A stretch of DNA of 29,786 nt from Chloroflexota bacterium. GTDB lineage: Bacteria > Chloroflexota > Anaerolineae > UBA4142. Below the pieces are notes generated by a model. That model did not search any database and had not been told where the DNA came from. It saw only the letters and a list, made by a program, of their open reading frames with translations. The stretch covers positions 1-29,786 of the forward strand of contig JAMCQI010000101.1 of NCBI GenBank assembly GCA_023381515.1. Reading direction: 5' to 3'. Every line of letters starts with the position of its first letter. Position 1 is the stretch's first letter. This document shows, piece by piece, positions 16,170 through 24,275 of the stretch. A program made the translations under genes and the position numbers.

Positions 16170-16820
16170 ATGAGTTACGGATTGGGCGTCCTGCGCGGCA
16201 TGACCATCACGATGAGCCACGTGATCAAAACCTACGTCGGCGATTTCAAGCACCTGGGACGACGCTACGACCCCGAGGAGCTCAAACGGCGACAGAGCGC
16301 TCAGGGGAGCGGCATCTTCACGGTACAGTATCCCGAAGAAAAACTGCCGGTGCCGGAGAATTTCCGGTTCGTCCCATTTCTGGTCTACGAACCCAAGCTG
16401 GACGAGGCCGGCAAGCCGATCGTCGATCCGCAGACCGGCAAGGAAGCGGTTGGCTACGAGCGCTGCACCGCCTGCGGGATCTGCGCCAAGGTATGCCCAC
16501 CGCAGTGTATCTGGATCGTTCGTGGCAAGACCCCGGAAGGCAAACCCAAGCCGCAAGCGGCGGAATTCTATATCGACATCGACGTGTGCATGAACTGCGG
16601 TTACTGCGCCGAATACTGCCCATTCGACGCCATCAAGATGGACCACGACTATCAGCTCGCCAACTACGAGCGGCACGTGAGCCACATCTACGACGTGCAG
16701 ACGCTGCTCAAGTCGACCACGTACTATTCGCAGATCCACCCGTCTGATTGGAACGCCGAGGAAGCCGACCGAAAGGCAAAGGACGCGGCGAAGGCGAAGA
16801 AGCAAGCCGTGCAGGCGTGA
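16170..16820 (+). CDS. nuoI: NADH-quinone oxidoreductase subunit I (2x[4Fe-4S])
   Basis: A 216-residue ferredoxin-like subunit that passes electrons through clusters N6a and N6b to NuoB. Two complete motifs are visible: CTACGICAKVCPPQCI and CMNCGYCAEYCPFDAI. A basic/hydrophobic N-terminus (MSYGLGVLRGMTITMSHVIK) is usual. The C-terminus has an Ala/Lys-rich tail (RKAKDAAKAKKQAVQA). The ATG at 16170 has GGAG 6 nt upstream; an in-frame GTG at 16158 lacks a site. It closes the nuo run. No nuoE/F/G and no membrane subunits A, H, J-N follow, so the rest of complex I must be elsewhere or the module works with other partners. Confidence 0.95.
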   Translation: MSYGLGVLRGMTITMSHVIKTYVGDFKHLGRRYDPEELKRRQSAQGSGIFTVQYPEEKLPVPENFRFVPFLVYEPKLDEAGKPIVDPQTGKEAVGYERCTACGICAKVCPPQCIWIVRGKTPEGKPKPQAAEFYIDIDVCMNCGYCAEYCPFDAIKMDHDYQLANYERHVSHIYDVQTLLKSTTYYSQIHPSDWNAEEADRKAKDAAKAKKQAVQA

Positions 16821-16871
16821 GCGGTCGCCGGGACGGGCAAGCGCAAGGGCATTCGCACCTGAGTTAACGCG

Positions 16872-17354
16872 ATGTTGGAAGCGGGCGACAAGGCGCCGTT
16901 GTTCTCGCTCGTGGGGATCGACGGCTAATCATATTCATTGGACCGAAACGGCGCGCGTCTCACGCTCGCCGTCTTTTTCAAGACGACCTGTCCAACCTGC
17001 CAGCTGATGTGGCCTTATCTGCAAGAACTCCACCGCCAATATCATGACGGTGGGCTGGCACTCTGGGGCGTCTCGCAGGACGATCGCGACGTTTCCAGGA
17101 AATTTGCATCCAAACAGCACAGCACTTTTCCCGTCCTGCTTGACGGTGATTTGCGCGTTTCGCGGGCCTACGATCCGTCCTTCGTGCCGACGCTCGTCCT
17201 GGTCGATCAGGAGAGTCGGATCAAAGACACGGTGGTCGCGTTTGACAAGGCTGGCCTGAATCGCCTGGCTGCAGAAATCGCTGGACGCCTGCAAACGCAG
17301 GCGGCCATGGTCGCTCCGACGGACGACGGCAACCCGCCATTCAGGCCGGGCTGA
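16872..17354 (+). pseudogene. Thioredoxin-fold redoxin (AhpC-TSA/TlpA-like), interrupted by in-frame TAA
   Basis: The reading frame starts at ATG 16872 and encodes MLEAGDKAPLFSLVGIDG, a typical redoxin N-terminus. It meets TAA at 16926-16928 and then continues in the same frame with SYSLDRNGARLTLAVFFKTT, CPTC (the redox-active CXXC), LMWPYLQELHRQY, and a complete fold through SFVPTLVLVDQ (the cis-Pro loop, here VPT). The sum is 159 sense codons plus the internal stop. A downstream restart at TTG 16938 would lack the first beta strand, and its ribosome site is poor. One substitution (for example AAA, GAA or CAA to TAA) explains it; sequencing error or readthrough are alternatives. Family role: thiol-disulfide exchange or peroxide reduction. 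It lies between nuoI and def. Confidence 0.75.
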
Positions 17355-17399
17355 AGCTCAAAGCAGCGCGACTCGTAGAGTGCGCAGCGGAGTGCATTT

Positions 17400-17429
17400 T
17401 TGTAAACCACAACCCCCGGGTAGTATAGT
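17400..17429 (+). promoter_or_regulatory. Weak candidate promoter of def
   Basis: TTGTAA (17400-17405), 18 bp, TATAGT (17424-17429). It lies just upstream of def and downstream of the broken redoxin gene. Confidence 0.35.
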
Positions 17430-17446
17430 ATATCGAAGGTGAAGAT

Positions 17447-18010
17447 ATGGCAGCTCGACCCATTCTCACGTCGGAACACTCGGTGCTCCGACAGAAAGCC
17501 AAAAAGGTAAAGCGCGTGGATGCCTCCACGCAAAAACTGATCGACGATATGTTTGATTCGCTGCGCGCCGCGCACGGCCTGGGGCTCGCCGCGCCGCAGA
17601 TTGGCGTCAGCCTGCGCGTGCTGGTCATCCAGCTCGCCGAGGATGAGGAGAGTCCTCACGCCGGCGAGCCGATCGCGTTGATCAACCCCGAGATCACCAA
17701 AGCCGCGGGCGAGCAGAACGGCGAGGAAGGGTGCCTTTCCATCCCCGGCTACGTCGGCATGGTTCGCCGCGCGATGGTCGTCAGCGTCAAAGGGCTGAAT
17801 CGCAAAGGCAAAGAGGTCCGCATCCGGGGCGAAGGACTGCTCGCGCGTGCGTTTCAACACGAGATCGATCACCTGGACGGCGTGCTGTTCACGGACCGGC
17901 TGGAGAAACCCTCCGATCTGTATCGGGTGACTGAGGACCACGGGCGCGTGCCGGTATTCCAGGGCGGTGCGGAGCGACCCGCGCCGGAAAAGGAGCCAGA
18001 GCTCGCGTAG
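17447..18010 (+). CDS. def: Peptide deformylase
   Basis: A 187-residue Fe2+-type metalloenzyme that removes the formyl group from new polypeptides. All three motifs are present: GLGLAAPQIG (44-53), EEGCLS with metal-ligand Cys96, and FQHEIDHLDG with His138, Glu139 and His142. The Pro/Glu-rich C-terminus (ERPAPEKEPELA) is a short extension beyond the usual end. The start at 17447 has a GAAGGTGA ribosome site. It is followed after 49 nt by sdhC. Confidence 0.95.
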   Translation: MAARPILTSEHSVLRQKAKKVKRVDASTQKLIDDMFDSLRAAHGLGLAAPQIGVSLRVLVIQLAEDEESPHAGEPIALINPEITKAAGEQNGEEGCLSIPGYVGMVRRAMVVSVKGLNRKGKEVRIRGEGLLARAFQHEIDHLDGVLFTDRLEKPSDLYRVTEDHGRVPVFQGGAERPAPEKEPELA

Positions 18011-18059
18011 CGCTTGCCGCGCGTAATCCCCTTCCATCGTCGGAATCAAGGAGGCGTGC

Positions 18060-18968
18060 GTGATCAATGCTCTTCGTGTCGGGTACAGCGTACTGCGGTA
18101 TCGCGGCGGCGTCGGTCAGTGGGCGTGGGCGATCAATCGTGTAGCAGGGCTGGGCGTGCTCCTGTTTCTTGCGCTCCACATCGCCGATATTTTTGTGGCC
18201 GGTTTAGGGCCCACACTCTTTAACGACCTGCTCTTCCTCTACAAAGGTCCGGCGGCGCGGGTCATGGAGGTCTTCCTCGTCTTCGGCCTCCTGTATCATG
18301 GTGTCAACGGCTTGCGCCTGACGCTGATGGACTTTGTGCCGAGGATGGCGCGCCGGCACGTCGACCTCTTCTACGCTCAGCTCGTCGTCTTCCTCGCGCT
18401 CTTCATTCCCGCCAGTTTTTTCATGCTCGTCGAGTTCTTTGGCGTCGTCGGCGCGTCGGCGGGCACCGCCATCATCCTGGCGATCCCCCTCTTCGTGGCC
18501 GCCGCGGCCACGTTTGCGCCTCTGGGGAACGTGAACGTGCAGGTGAGCAGCGGCAACTACCAGGAGGCGGTCGCCGGCGTGGCGTCGTCACGCGGCCGAT
18601 CGCACAGCAGCTTTGAGTTCAACATGTGGCTGTTCATGCGCGTTTCCGGCCTCCTCCTCATATTCCTCGCGTTGTTCCACATCTTCTGGCTGCACTTTGT
18701 CATCAGCGTCGAGCAGATCACCTTCAGCACCATCGTGTCGCGGTGGACGGGGCCCCACGGTGCGCTCTGGCGCACCTACGATCTGCTGTTGCTGGCATTC
18801 GCGTTCACTCACGGCGTCAATGGGACCCGGAACATTCTGGACGACTATATTCATTCCCCGGGTTGGCGCGCTGCATTGAAGATCGGCCTTGCCCTCGTAT
18901 GGTTCGTCTTGATGACGATGGGGCTCTACATCATCTTTACCTTCACACCCGCGACGCTGCCGGGGTGA
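18060..18968 (+). CDS. sdhC: Succinate dehydrogenase membrane anchor, fused SdhC-SdhD
   Basis: A 302-residue membrane protein holding both cytochrome b anchor subunits in one chain. The first half has helices near 28-48, 68-90 and 105-127, with His40 (LALHIADIF) and His80 ([11 protein letters not shown]). The second half has helices near 192-215, 238-256 and 271-294, with His207 ([11 protein letters not shown]) and His251 ([14 protein letters not shown]). The motif HGVNGxR occurs once in each half. An extra helix at about 133-153 lies between them; it would return the chain to the cytoplasm so that the SdhD half starts on the correct side. The paired histidines suit two hemes, as in type A anchors with a menaquinone-like partner, though this is inference. 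The start is GTG with AAGGAGG 5 nt upstream. Confidence 0.88.
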   Translation: MINALRVGYSVLRYRGGVGQWAWAINRVAGLGVLLFLALHIADIFVAGLGPTLFNDLLFLYKGPAARVMEVFLVFGLLYHGVNGLRLTLMDFVPRMARRHVDLFYAQLVVFLALFIPASFFMLVEFFGVVGASAGTAIILAIPLFVAAAATFAPLGNVNVQVSSGNYQEAVAGVASSRGRSHSSFEFNMWLFMRVSGLLLIFLALFHIFWLHFVISVEQITFSTIVSRWTGPHGALWRTYDLLLLAFAFTHGVNGTRNILDDYIHSPGWRAALKIGLALVWFVLMTMGLYIIFTFTPATLPG

Positions 18969-19059
18969 GAGGGAGCGGGCGGCGGCGCGGGCGGGGTCGC
19001 AGAGCCGGATCCTCCCGCATTCGCGTGGGGCCGTTCGCAAACGACGTCGAGGTTGGAAC

Positions 19060-20835
19060 ATGATTCATGCTCATCGCTATGACGCGGTAATCGTCGGAGC
19101 CGGCGGCGCGGGCTTGTGGGCCGCGCTCGAGCTCGCGCGTGACCGCGTGAACGTCGCCGTTCTCACCAAGCTGTATCCGACCCGCTCGCATACCGGCACG
19201 GCGCAGGGCGGCATCGGCGCCGCGCTCGGCAATCAGGAAGAGGACAATTGGGAATGGCACATGTTCGACACGGTCAAAGGGGGTGACTACCTCTCCGACC
19301 AGGACGCCGCGGAGATCCTCGCCCGCGAGGCGATCGAGACCGTTTACGAATTGGAGCACATGGGCCTGCCGTTCAACCGAACGGCGGACGGCAAGATCGA
19401 CCAGCGCCGGTTCGGCGGGCACACGCACCACCACGGACAGGGACCGGTCCGGCGGTCGTGCTATGCGGCCGACCGCACGGGGCACATGATCCTGCAGACG
19501 CTCTACCAGCAGTGCATCAGGCACGAGACGCATTTCTTCAACGAATTCCAGGTCCTCGACCTGCTGATCGAGAACGGCGTCTGTTCAGGCGTGGTCGCCA
19601 TCGAGATCGCCACGGGAGAGCTCCACGTCTTTCAATCCAAGGCCACCATCATCGCCGCGGGCGGCTTCGGCAAGATCTTCAAGGTCACATCGAACGCGCA
19701 CAGCCTCACCGGCGACCCGGTCGCGATGTACTATCGTCACGGCTATCCGCTGGAAGACATGGAGTTTTATCAGATCCACCCGACCGGCATCTACAAAATG
19801 GGCATCCTGATGTCCGAAGCAGCGCGCGGCGAAGGGGGCGTCCTGATCAACGACAAGGGCGAGCGCTTTATGGAGCGCTACGCTCCGACGCTGATGGATC
19901 TCGCGCCGCGCGACATGGTCTCGCGGTTCATGCAGCAGGAGATCAACGAAGGCCGCGGCATTGGCGGCAAGGACTATGTTTATCTCGACATCCGCCCCGA
20001 ATCGATCACCCGGTATAAGAGCGCGCCGGGAGGCAAGGCGGTAACGGAGCAGGAACTGCGCGCCAAGCTGCCGGACATCATCGAGATGATGGAGCTGTAT
20101 CTGGGCGTCGACCCGATGAAGGAGATGGTCCCGACGCAGCCGACCGCTCACTATGCGATGGGCGGCATCCCCACCGATACCGAGGGGCGGGCGATCGTCG
20201 ACGAAAAGAATACCGTCCTGCCGGGCCTGTACGCCGCCGGCGAGTGCGCGTGCGTGTCCGTGCACGGCGCTAACCGCCTCGGCACGAACTCACTGGTGGA
20301 TATACTCGTCTTCGGTCGGCGTTCCGGACGCGCCGCGGCGCAGTACGTGCGCCAGGCGGATTTCGTGCCTCTCCCGCCCGAACCGGAAGCCGGCGCACGC
20401 GCCGAGATCGATCGGCTGCTGGCCGCCACAGGCAGCGAGTCGGCCGCGCAGATTCGCCGCGAGATGCAGGAGGTCATGACGGCGCAGTGCGGCGTGTTCC
20501 GCACCCAGGAGGGTCTGGAACAGGTGAAACGGACGCTCGCGGCGCTCAAGACGCGATACCAAAATGTCCGTCTGGAGGACCACGGCATAAAGTTCAATAC
20601 CGAGCTGCTCGAAACGCTGGAGCTCGGTTGGCTGCTGGACATTGCCGAGGCGACGGCGGTCAGCGCGGCGGCGCGCACCGAATCGCGCGGCGCGCACTCA
20701 CGCGTGGACTACGCAAGCCGCGACGATAAGAATTGGCTCAAGCACACGTTGATCTACAAGAAGGACGGCCAGTTCGAGCTAAAGTACAAGCCGGTCGTCA
20801 TCACGCGCTTTGAGCCGAAGGAAAGAAAGTACTGA
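19060..20835 (+). CDS. sdhA: Succinate dehydrogenase flavoprotein subunit
   Basis: A 591-residue subunit that oxidises succinate to fumarate with covalently bound FAD. It shows the N-terminal [17 protein letters not shown], the flavin-linking His in [50 protein letters not shown] and the substrate and FAD region [20 protein letters not shown]. The C-terminus ends [20 protein letters not shown]. It is full length for the family. It follows sdhC after 91 nt. Unlike the usual arrangement, sdhB does not follow at once: about 340 nt with two small membrane-protein genes lie between. Confidence 0.96.
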   Translation: MIHAHRYDAVIVGAGGAGLWAALELARDRVNVAVLTKLYPTRSHTGTAQGGIGAALGNQEEDNWEWHMFDTVKGGDYLSDQDAAEILAREAIETVYELEHMGLPFNRTADGKIDQRRFGGHTHHHGQGPVRRSCYAADRTGHMILQTLYQQCIRHETHFFNEFQVLDLLIENGVCSGVVAIEIATGELHVFQSKATIIAAGGFGKIFKVTSNAHSLTGDPVAMYYRHGYPLEDMEFYQIHPTGIYKMGILMSEAARGEGGVLINDKGERFMERYAPTLMDLAPRDMVSRFMQQEINEGRGIGGKDYVYLDIRPESITRYKSAPGGKAVTEQELRAKLPDIIEMMELYLGVDPMKEMVPTQPTAHYAMGGIPTDTEGRAIVDEKNTVLPGLYAAGECACVSVHGANRLGTNSLVDILVFGRRSGRAAAQYVRQADFVPLPPEPEAGARAEIDRLLAATGSESAAQIRREMQEVMTAQCGVFRTQEGLEQVKRTLAALKTRYQNVRLEDHGIKFNTELLETLELGWLLDIAEATAVSAAARTESRGAHSRVDYASRDDKNWLKHTLIYKKDGQFELKYKPVVITRFEPKERKY

Positions 20836-20872
20836 TCGGCAGGCGTGTGTGTGCGCGCCCCGGGTGATCTCT

Positions 20873-20974
20873 ATGTGGCTTGTCGTCGGGTTCGTCGTCG
20901 GCGGAATCATCGGGCTGATTCTGGGCGTGTTCGTCGGATTCTCGTTGTTCAAGCGAGCCGGGGCGTGGGACTAG
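20873..20974 (+). CDS. Small single-helix glycine-zipper membrane protein, sdh operon copy 1
   Basis: A 33-residue frame from ATG 20873 to TAG. After MWLVV comes a run of Gly at positions 6, 10, 14, 18 and 22, a perfect G-(X3-G)4 zipper within one hydrophobic helix (VVGFVVGGIIGLILGVFVGF). The end is basic and aromatic (SLFKRAGAWD), which by the positive-inside rule places the C-terminus in the cytoplasm. GGTGA lies 5 nt before the ATG. It sits between sdhA and sdhB, on the same strand. No family is recognised. Glycine zippers mediate tight helix packing, so a small accessory subunit of the membrane complex is a reasonable guess but unproven. Its resemblance to the next small gene supports it as real. 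Confidence 0.6.
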   Translation: MWLVVGFVVGGIIGLILGVFVGFSLFKRAGAWD

Positions 20975-21035
20975 CCGCGGCCGGCCGGTCCGCTCGAGCT
21001 TTACGCGCGACGGCGCGCGGGCTTGTCAGGTGGGC

Positions 21036-21143
21036 ATGCCCGACGTGACCTGCCTGGTCGGCTTGATCGCGGGATTGATTGTCGGCCTGGCCATCGGAAT
21101 CCCATTGGGGATACGCTTTTACTGGAAGACGGGACATTGGTAA
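21036..21143 (+). CDS. Small single-helix glycine-zipper membrane protein, sdh operon copy 2
   Basis: A 35-residue frame from ATG 21036 to TAA, ending 34 nt before sdhB. Gly occurs at positions 9, 13, 17, 21 and 25, again a perfect G-(X3-G)4 zipper (VGLIAGLIVGLAIGIPLG), followed by IRFYWKTGHW. The N-terminus is acidic (MPDV) and the C-terminus basic, the same predicted orientation as copy 1. The two proteins align along the zipper and share an ending of aromatic/basic residues, then (A/T)G-X-W, so they may be tandem duplicates. AGGTGG is close to the ATG; an in-frame GTG at 21030 is an alternative start. Its function is unknown. Confidence 0.6.
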   Translation: MPDVTCLVGLIAGLIVGLAIGIPLGIRFYWKTGHW

Positions 21144-21177
21144 ACAACCGTCGTTCAGCGTCGGAGGATAATGAAAG

Positions 21178-21885
21178 ATGCAGGTCAAGTTTCAGGTCAA
21201 GCGATTCAATCCCGAAAAGGATTCCCAGCCGCACTGGAAAGAATACGACGTCGAGGTCGAGCCAACCGATCGCGTGCTCGACGGCGTGAACTATATCAAA
21301 TGGAATATCGACGGCTCGCTCACGTACCGGAGGTCGTGCGCACACGGGATCTGCGGGTCGGACGTCTTCACCGTCAACGGTCGAAACCGCTTGGCGTGTA
21401 AGTTTCTGGTCAAACAGGCGCTCAAGGAGAGCCAGATCATCACGGTCGAGCCGATGCGGGGCTTTCCGGTCATCAAGGACCTCGTCGTCGACATGGAAGG
21501 CTTCTTCGCCAAGTTCCGCAGCGTCAAGCCTTACCTGATCAACAACGACCCGGAACCGAGCAAGGAACGCGTTCAGTCGGTCGAGCAGCGCGAGCGATTT
21601 GACGACACGACCAAGTGCATTCTGTGCGCGGCCTGCACGACCTCCTGCCCCACGTTCTGGGCGGACAAACAGTACGTAGGACCGGCCGCCATCGTTCAGG
21701 CCCACCGCTTTATTTTCGATTCACGCGATCAGGGAACGGACGAGCGCCTGGCGCTCCTCTCGGACGCGGGGGGCGTCTTTACGTGCCGGAGCATTTTCAA
21801 TTGCGTCGAGGCGTGCCCGCGCGGCATCGATATTACGAAGGCGATCTACGAGGTCCGCCAGGCGACGCTTTTCAAGCGGACCTAG
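21178..21885 (+). CDS. sdhB: Succinate dehydrogenase iron-sulfur subunit
   Basis: A 235-residue subunit that carries electrons from FAD in SdhA to quinone. The 2Fe-2S motif is RRSCAHGICGSD (about 52-63) with a further Cys in LACKF. The 4Fe-4S motif is CILCAACTTSCP, and the 3Fe-4S/4Fe-4S region is CRSIFNCVEACPRGIDITKA. It is full length. GGAGG lies 11 nt before the ATG, rather far. It is the last gene of the operon sdhCD-sdhA-small1-small2-sdhB, followed by a terminator about 80 nt downstream. Confidence 0.96.
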   Translation: MQVKFQVKRFNPEKDSQPHWKEYDVEVEPTDRVLDGVNYIKWNIDGSLTYRRSCAHGICGSDVFTVNGRNRLACKFLVKQALKESQIITVEPMRGFPVIKDLVVDMEGFFAKFRSVKPYLINNDPEPSKERVQSVEQRERFDDTTKCILCAACTTSCPTFWADKQYVGPAAIVQAHRFIFDSRDQGTDERLALLSDAGGVFTCRSIFNCVEACPRGIDITKAIYEVRQATLFKRT

Positions 21886-21964
21886 CCTATCTGCACCCAG
21901 TGTTGCGGCGCGGCCTCAACACGGCAGACCTTTCCAGCGTCTCGGCGGCGCGGACATGAGGAAT

Positions 21965-21984
21965 GCGCCCCGAGGCGCTTTTTT
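21965..21984 (+). terminator. Rho-independent terminator of the sdh operon
   Basis: Stem GCGCC (21965-21969) with GGCGC (21974-21978), a 4-nt loop, then six T (21979-21984). A weaker stem (21900-21905 with 21917-21922) precedes it. Just after it lies a palindrome GCCGGCA-CA-TGCCGGC (21989-22004), which could be an operator for the lut genes. Confidence 0.75.
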
Positions 21985-22067
21985 ATCAGCCGGCACATGC
22001 CGGCCGCCATTGGCATTCCGCCGTACGTGTTAGTGCAGAGGCGACCGGCGAAGCGGAGGTGGAGATC

Positions 22068-22148
22068 GTGAGTGCGAACAAGACTGGGCGCGCATCGTCC
22101 GGGCCAGAATTCCCTCCGAGCGCGAGGAACCGCGAGGTCGCGCGATGA
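22068..22148 (+). CDS. Possible 26-residue leader ORF coupled to lutB
   Basis: A GTG-started frame with a strong GGAGGTGGAG site, encoding a polar, Ser/Arg/Pro-rich peptide (MSANKTGRASSGPEFPPSAR then NREVAR). Its TGA overlaps the lutB ATG (ATGA), the geometry of translational coupling. It is too short and featureless to recognise, and may simply be a chance frame. Confidence 0.3.
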   Translation: MSANKTGRASSGPEFPPSARNREVAR

Positions 22149-23569
22149 CTCAGACCCAGGAGCGAATCGATTTCCGGGCCAACTCGCGGCGGGTGCCGGC
22201 CAATATTACCGCGGCCACGCAGAAGAACGCGCACACCGCAATCGCTCACCGCGCGGCCGTGGTCGACCCTCTCGGCGATGAGTACTGGCAAGCGCTCCGA
22301 CAAGCCGCGCACGATCTGCGGCTGCACGCCATGCTGCACCTGGACCAGTATCTCCCGCTCCTCGAAGAGAACGTCGTCCGTGCCGGTGGCCGCGTGCATT
22401 GGGCCGTCGACGCGGCGGAGGCGCGGCAGATCGTTCGCGACATCGCCGCGTCGCACGACGCCAGGCGAATCGTCAAAGTCAAAAGCATGGCGACGGAAGA
22501 GATCGAGCTGAATCACGCGCTGCAGTCCGACGGACGGCAAGTATTGGAGACCGACCTGGGCGAGTACATCGTGCAGATGGCGGGAGTCAAGCCGTCGCAC
22601 ATCATCGCGCCGGCGCTCCACATGACGAAAGAGGACATCGCGGCGCTGTTTCGAGATAAGCTCAAGGTCGACGCGCCGCCCGACCCGCAAGTGCTGACCG
22701 AGATCGCGCGGACCCGTCTTCGCCAGGAATTCCTTGCCGCCGACATGGGGATATCGGGTGGCAACTTTCTGATCGCCGAGACCGGCACGCTGGTGCTAGT
22801 CACGAACGAGGGAAACGGCCGGATGTGCACTACCCTCCCGCCAATTCACACGGCGATCGTCGGGATCGACAAGGGGATCCCGAGCTGGCAGAGCTTGACC
22901 GTGTTGCTCAAATTGCTGGCCCGCAGCGCGACTGGCCAGAAGATGTCCGCCTACGTCAGTTTTGTGACGGGCATTGCGGACGAAGGGCCGCGCGAATTCC
23001 ATCTGGTGCTTTTGGACAACGGTCGAACGAGGATCCTGCAGGACGCGGCCGCGCGCGAGACGCTGCTTTGCATCCGCTGTGGTGCGTGTCTCAATGCCTG
23101 CCCGGTGTACAACCAGGTGGGTGGACATGCCTATGGAGGGACGTACCCCGGTCCGATCGGCGCCATCCTTTCGCCCCAACTGCTGGGGATCGCTATCGCC
23201 GGCGACCTTCCCTTTGCCTCTTCGCTCTGCGGCGCTTGCGCCGAGATCTGCCCGGTCAAGATTCCGATCCCGGAAATACTGCTGCACTTGCGGAGGCGCG
23301 TGGTCGAAGGCGACCCGGCGGAGGGGCCGGCCGTGCCGTTTGCGCCGCGAGCGATCGGGAGCTTGGCGGCGCGTGCGCTCGCCTCGCGGACGCTGTACCG
23401 CGTGGGCGCGCGAGGGCTGCAAATCATCCAAACACCGCTGCGCCGCGAGGGCTGGTTGTTCTCTCTTCCTCCGCCGTTGAATCGCTGGACGATGGCGCGT
23501 CCGCTCCCGGCCTTTAGGAGCGGGCTGCGCGCGTGGTGGAAGAAACGGAGTGACGGACGGACCGGGTGA
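22145..23569 (+). CDS. lutB: LutB-like iron-sulfur protein of lactate utilisation
   Basis: A 474-residue LUD-domain protein with two C-terminal 4Fe-4S clusters. The N-terminal 300 residues form the LUD domain (KVKSMATEEIELNHAL, ISGGNFLIAETGTLVLVTNE, RMCTTLPPIHTAIVGIDK). The cluster motifs are CIRCGACLNACPVY (about 305-318) and CGACAEICPVKIP. In Bacillus, LutABC oxidises L-lactate to pyruvate with electrons passed to the quinone pool. The last 60 residues end in a basic stretch (AWWKKRSDGRTG). GAGG lies 7 nt before the ATG. No lutA partner is seen upstream; lutC follows after about 60 nt. The symbol follows the family, and the substrate is inferred. Confidence 0.88.
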   Translation: MTQTQERIDFRANSRRVPANITAATQKNAHTAIAHRAAVVDPLGDEYWQALRQAAHDLRLHAMLHLDQYLPLLEENVVRAGGRVHWAVDAAEARQIVRDIAASHDARRIVKVKSMATEEIELNHALQSDGRQVLETDLGEYIVQMAGVKPSHIIAPALHMTKEDIAALFRDKLKVDAPPDPQVLTEIARTRLRQEFLAADMGISGGNFLIAETGTLVLVTNEGNGRMCTTLPPIHTAIVGIDKGIPSWQSLTVLLKLLARSATGQKMSAYVSFVTGIADEGPREFHLVLLDNGRTRILQDAAARETLLCIRCGACLNACPVYNQVGGHAYGGTYPGPIGAILSPQLLGIAIAGDLPFASSLCGACAEICPVKIPIPEILLHLRRRVVEGDPAEGPAVPFAPRAIGSLAARALASRTLYRVGARGLQIIQTPLRREGWLFSLPPPLNRWTMARPLPAFRSGLRAWWKKRSDGRTG

Positions 23570-23630
23570 CCGGCCTAACCGACCGATGGAGGAACGCGCG
23601 TGAATCGCAGCGACGTGCGGAAGGTGTCTA

Positions 23631-24275
23631 GTGACAGACAGATCGCGTGAGGCTATTCTCAGCCGCGTCCGCCAGGCCGTAGGGAACGGAGCGCGCTCGG
23701 CGCTGCACGCGCCGGCGGCGGGGATTCCGCCGCGAGCCGCCGGCGTTGCCGACGCTGACTTGGACCTGCTACTGAGCGAGATCGCCAAGCTGGGAGGCCA
23801 AGTCCTGCGCCTCGAGGGCCGGGAGGACCTGGCCGGGGCGCTGAGCCAGCTCGTCGCAGCCGAAACCGTTCGCAAGGCGGTGCTTTGGCAAACCGACGAC
23901 CTAGACTCTCTGGGCATCGGCGAGGCCTTAGCCGCACTCGGGGTTGCACTTGTCGCCCCGGACGCCGACAAACGAGCCGTGGCCGAGTGTGATCTCGGGG
24001 TGACAGGAGTGGATGCGGCGCTGCCGGAGACGGGGACGCTGGTCCTGCGTGCGTCGCCCGGCAAGCGGCAGTTGGTATCGCTTCTGCCCCGCGTTCATCT
24101 GGCGATCGTTCGGCCGGGAGCGCTGCGGGCCGATCTCCACCAGGTGGTGGACGAGGTCAAGGGGGACCGGCGTGTCCACTGTATCACCGGCCCGAGCCGG
24201 ACGGCCGACATCGAAAAGACGCTTGCGATCGGTGTGCACGGCCCCAAGCGGCTCTATGTTTGGGCGCTACCATAA
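23631..24275 (+). CDS. lutC: LutC-like LUD domain protein
   Basis: A 214-residue LUD (DUF162) protein, the usual partner of LutB. Conserved family blocks are DLGVTGVDAALPETGTLVLR, SLLPRVHLAIVRPGALRADL and ITGPSRTADIEKTLAIGVHGPKRLYVW. No Fe-S cysteines are present, as expected. The start is a GTG with AAGG 6 nt upstream. The N-terminal linker (about 20-40) is Ala/Pro-rich. Confidence 0.9.
   Translation: MTDRSREAILSRVRQAVGNGARSALHAPAAGIPPRAAGVADADLDLLLSEIAKLGGQVLRLEGREDLAGALSQLVAAETVRKAVLWQTDDLDSLGIGEALAALGVALVAPDADKRAVAECDLGVTGVDAALPETGTLVLRASPGKRQLVSLLPRVHLAIVRPGALRADLHQVVDEVKGDRRVHCITGPSRTADIEKTLAIGVHGPKRLYVWALP

Noticed and set aside
14490..16805. A 771-codon open frame on the minus strand across nuoCD and nuoI
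   Set aside because: It is the antisense of two clearly recognised genes, with the His/Val/Arg/Asp-rich composition typical of antisense frames in GC-rich DNA, and has no ribosome site or known domain.
4569..16928. Reassignment of TAA to an amino acid, suggested by two internal TAA codons
   Set aside because: TAA is used as the natural end of korA-1, lpdA, nuoB, lutC and korB-2, where the following bases are non-coding, and of nuoCD. A changed code does not fit; single nonsense changes or errors do.
20845..21048. A 67-codon frame after sdhA in another phase
   Set aside because: It overlaps the glycine-zipper frame, is Arg/Cys-rich without a pattern, and lacks a good start; the zipper frames explain the region better.
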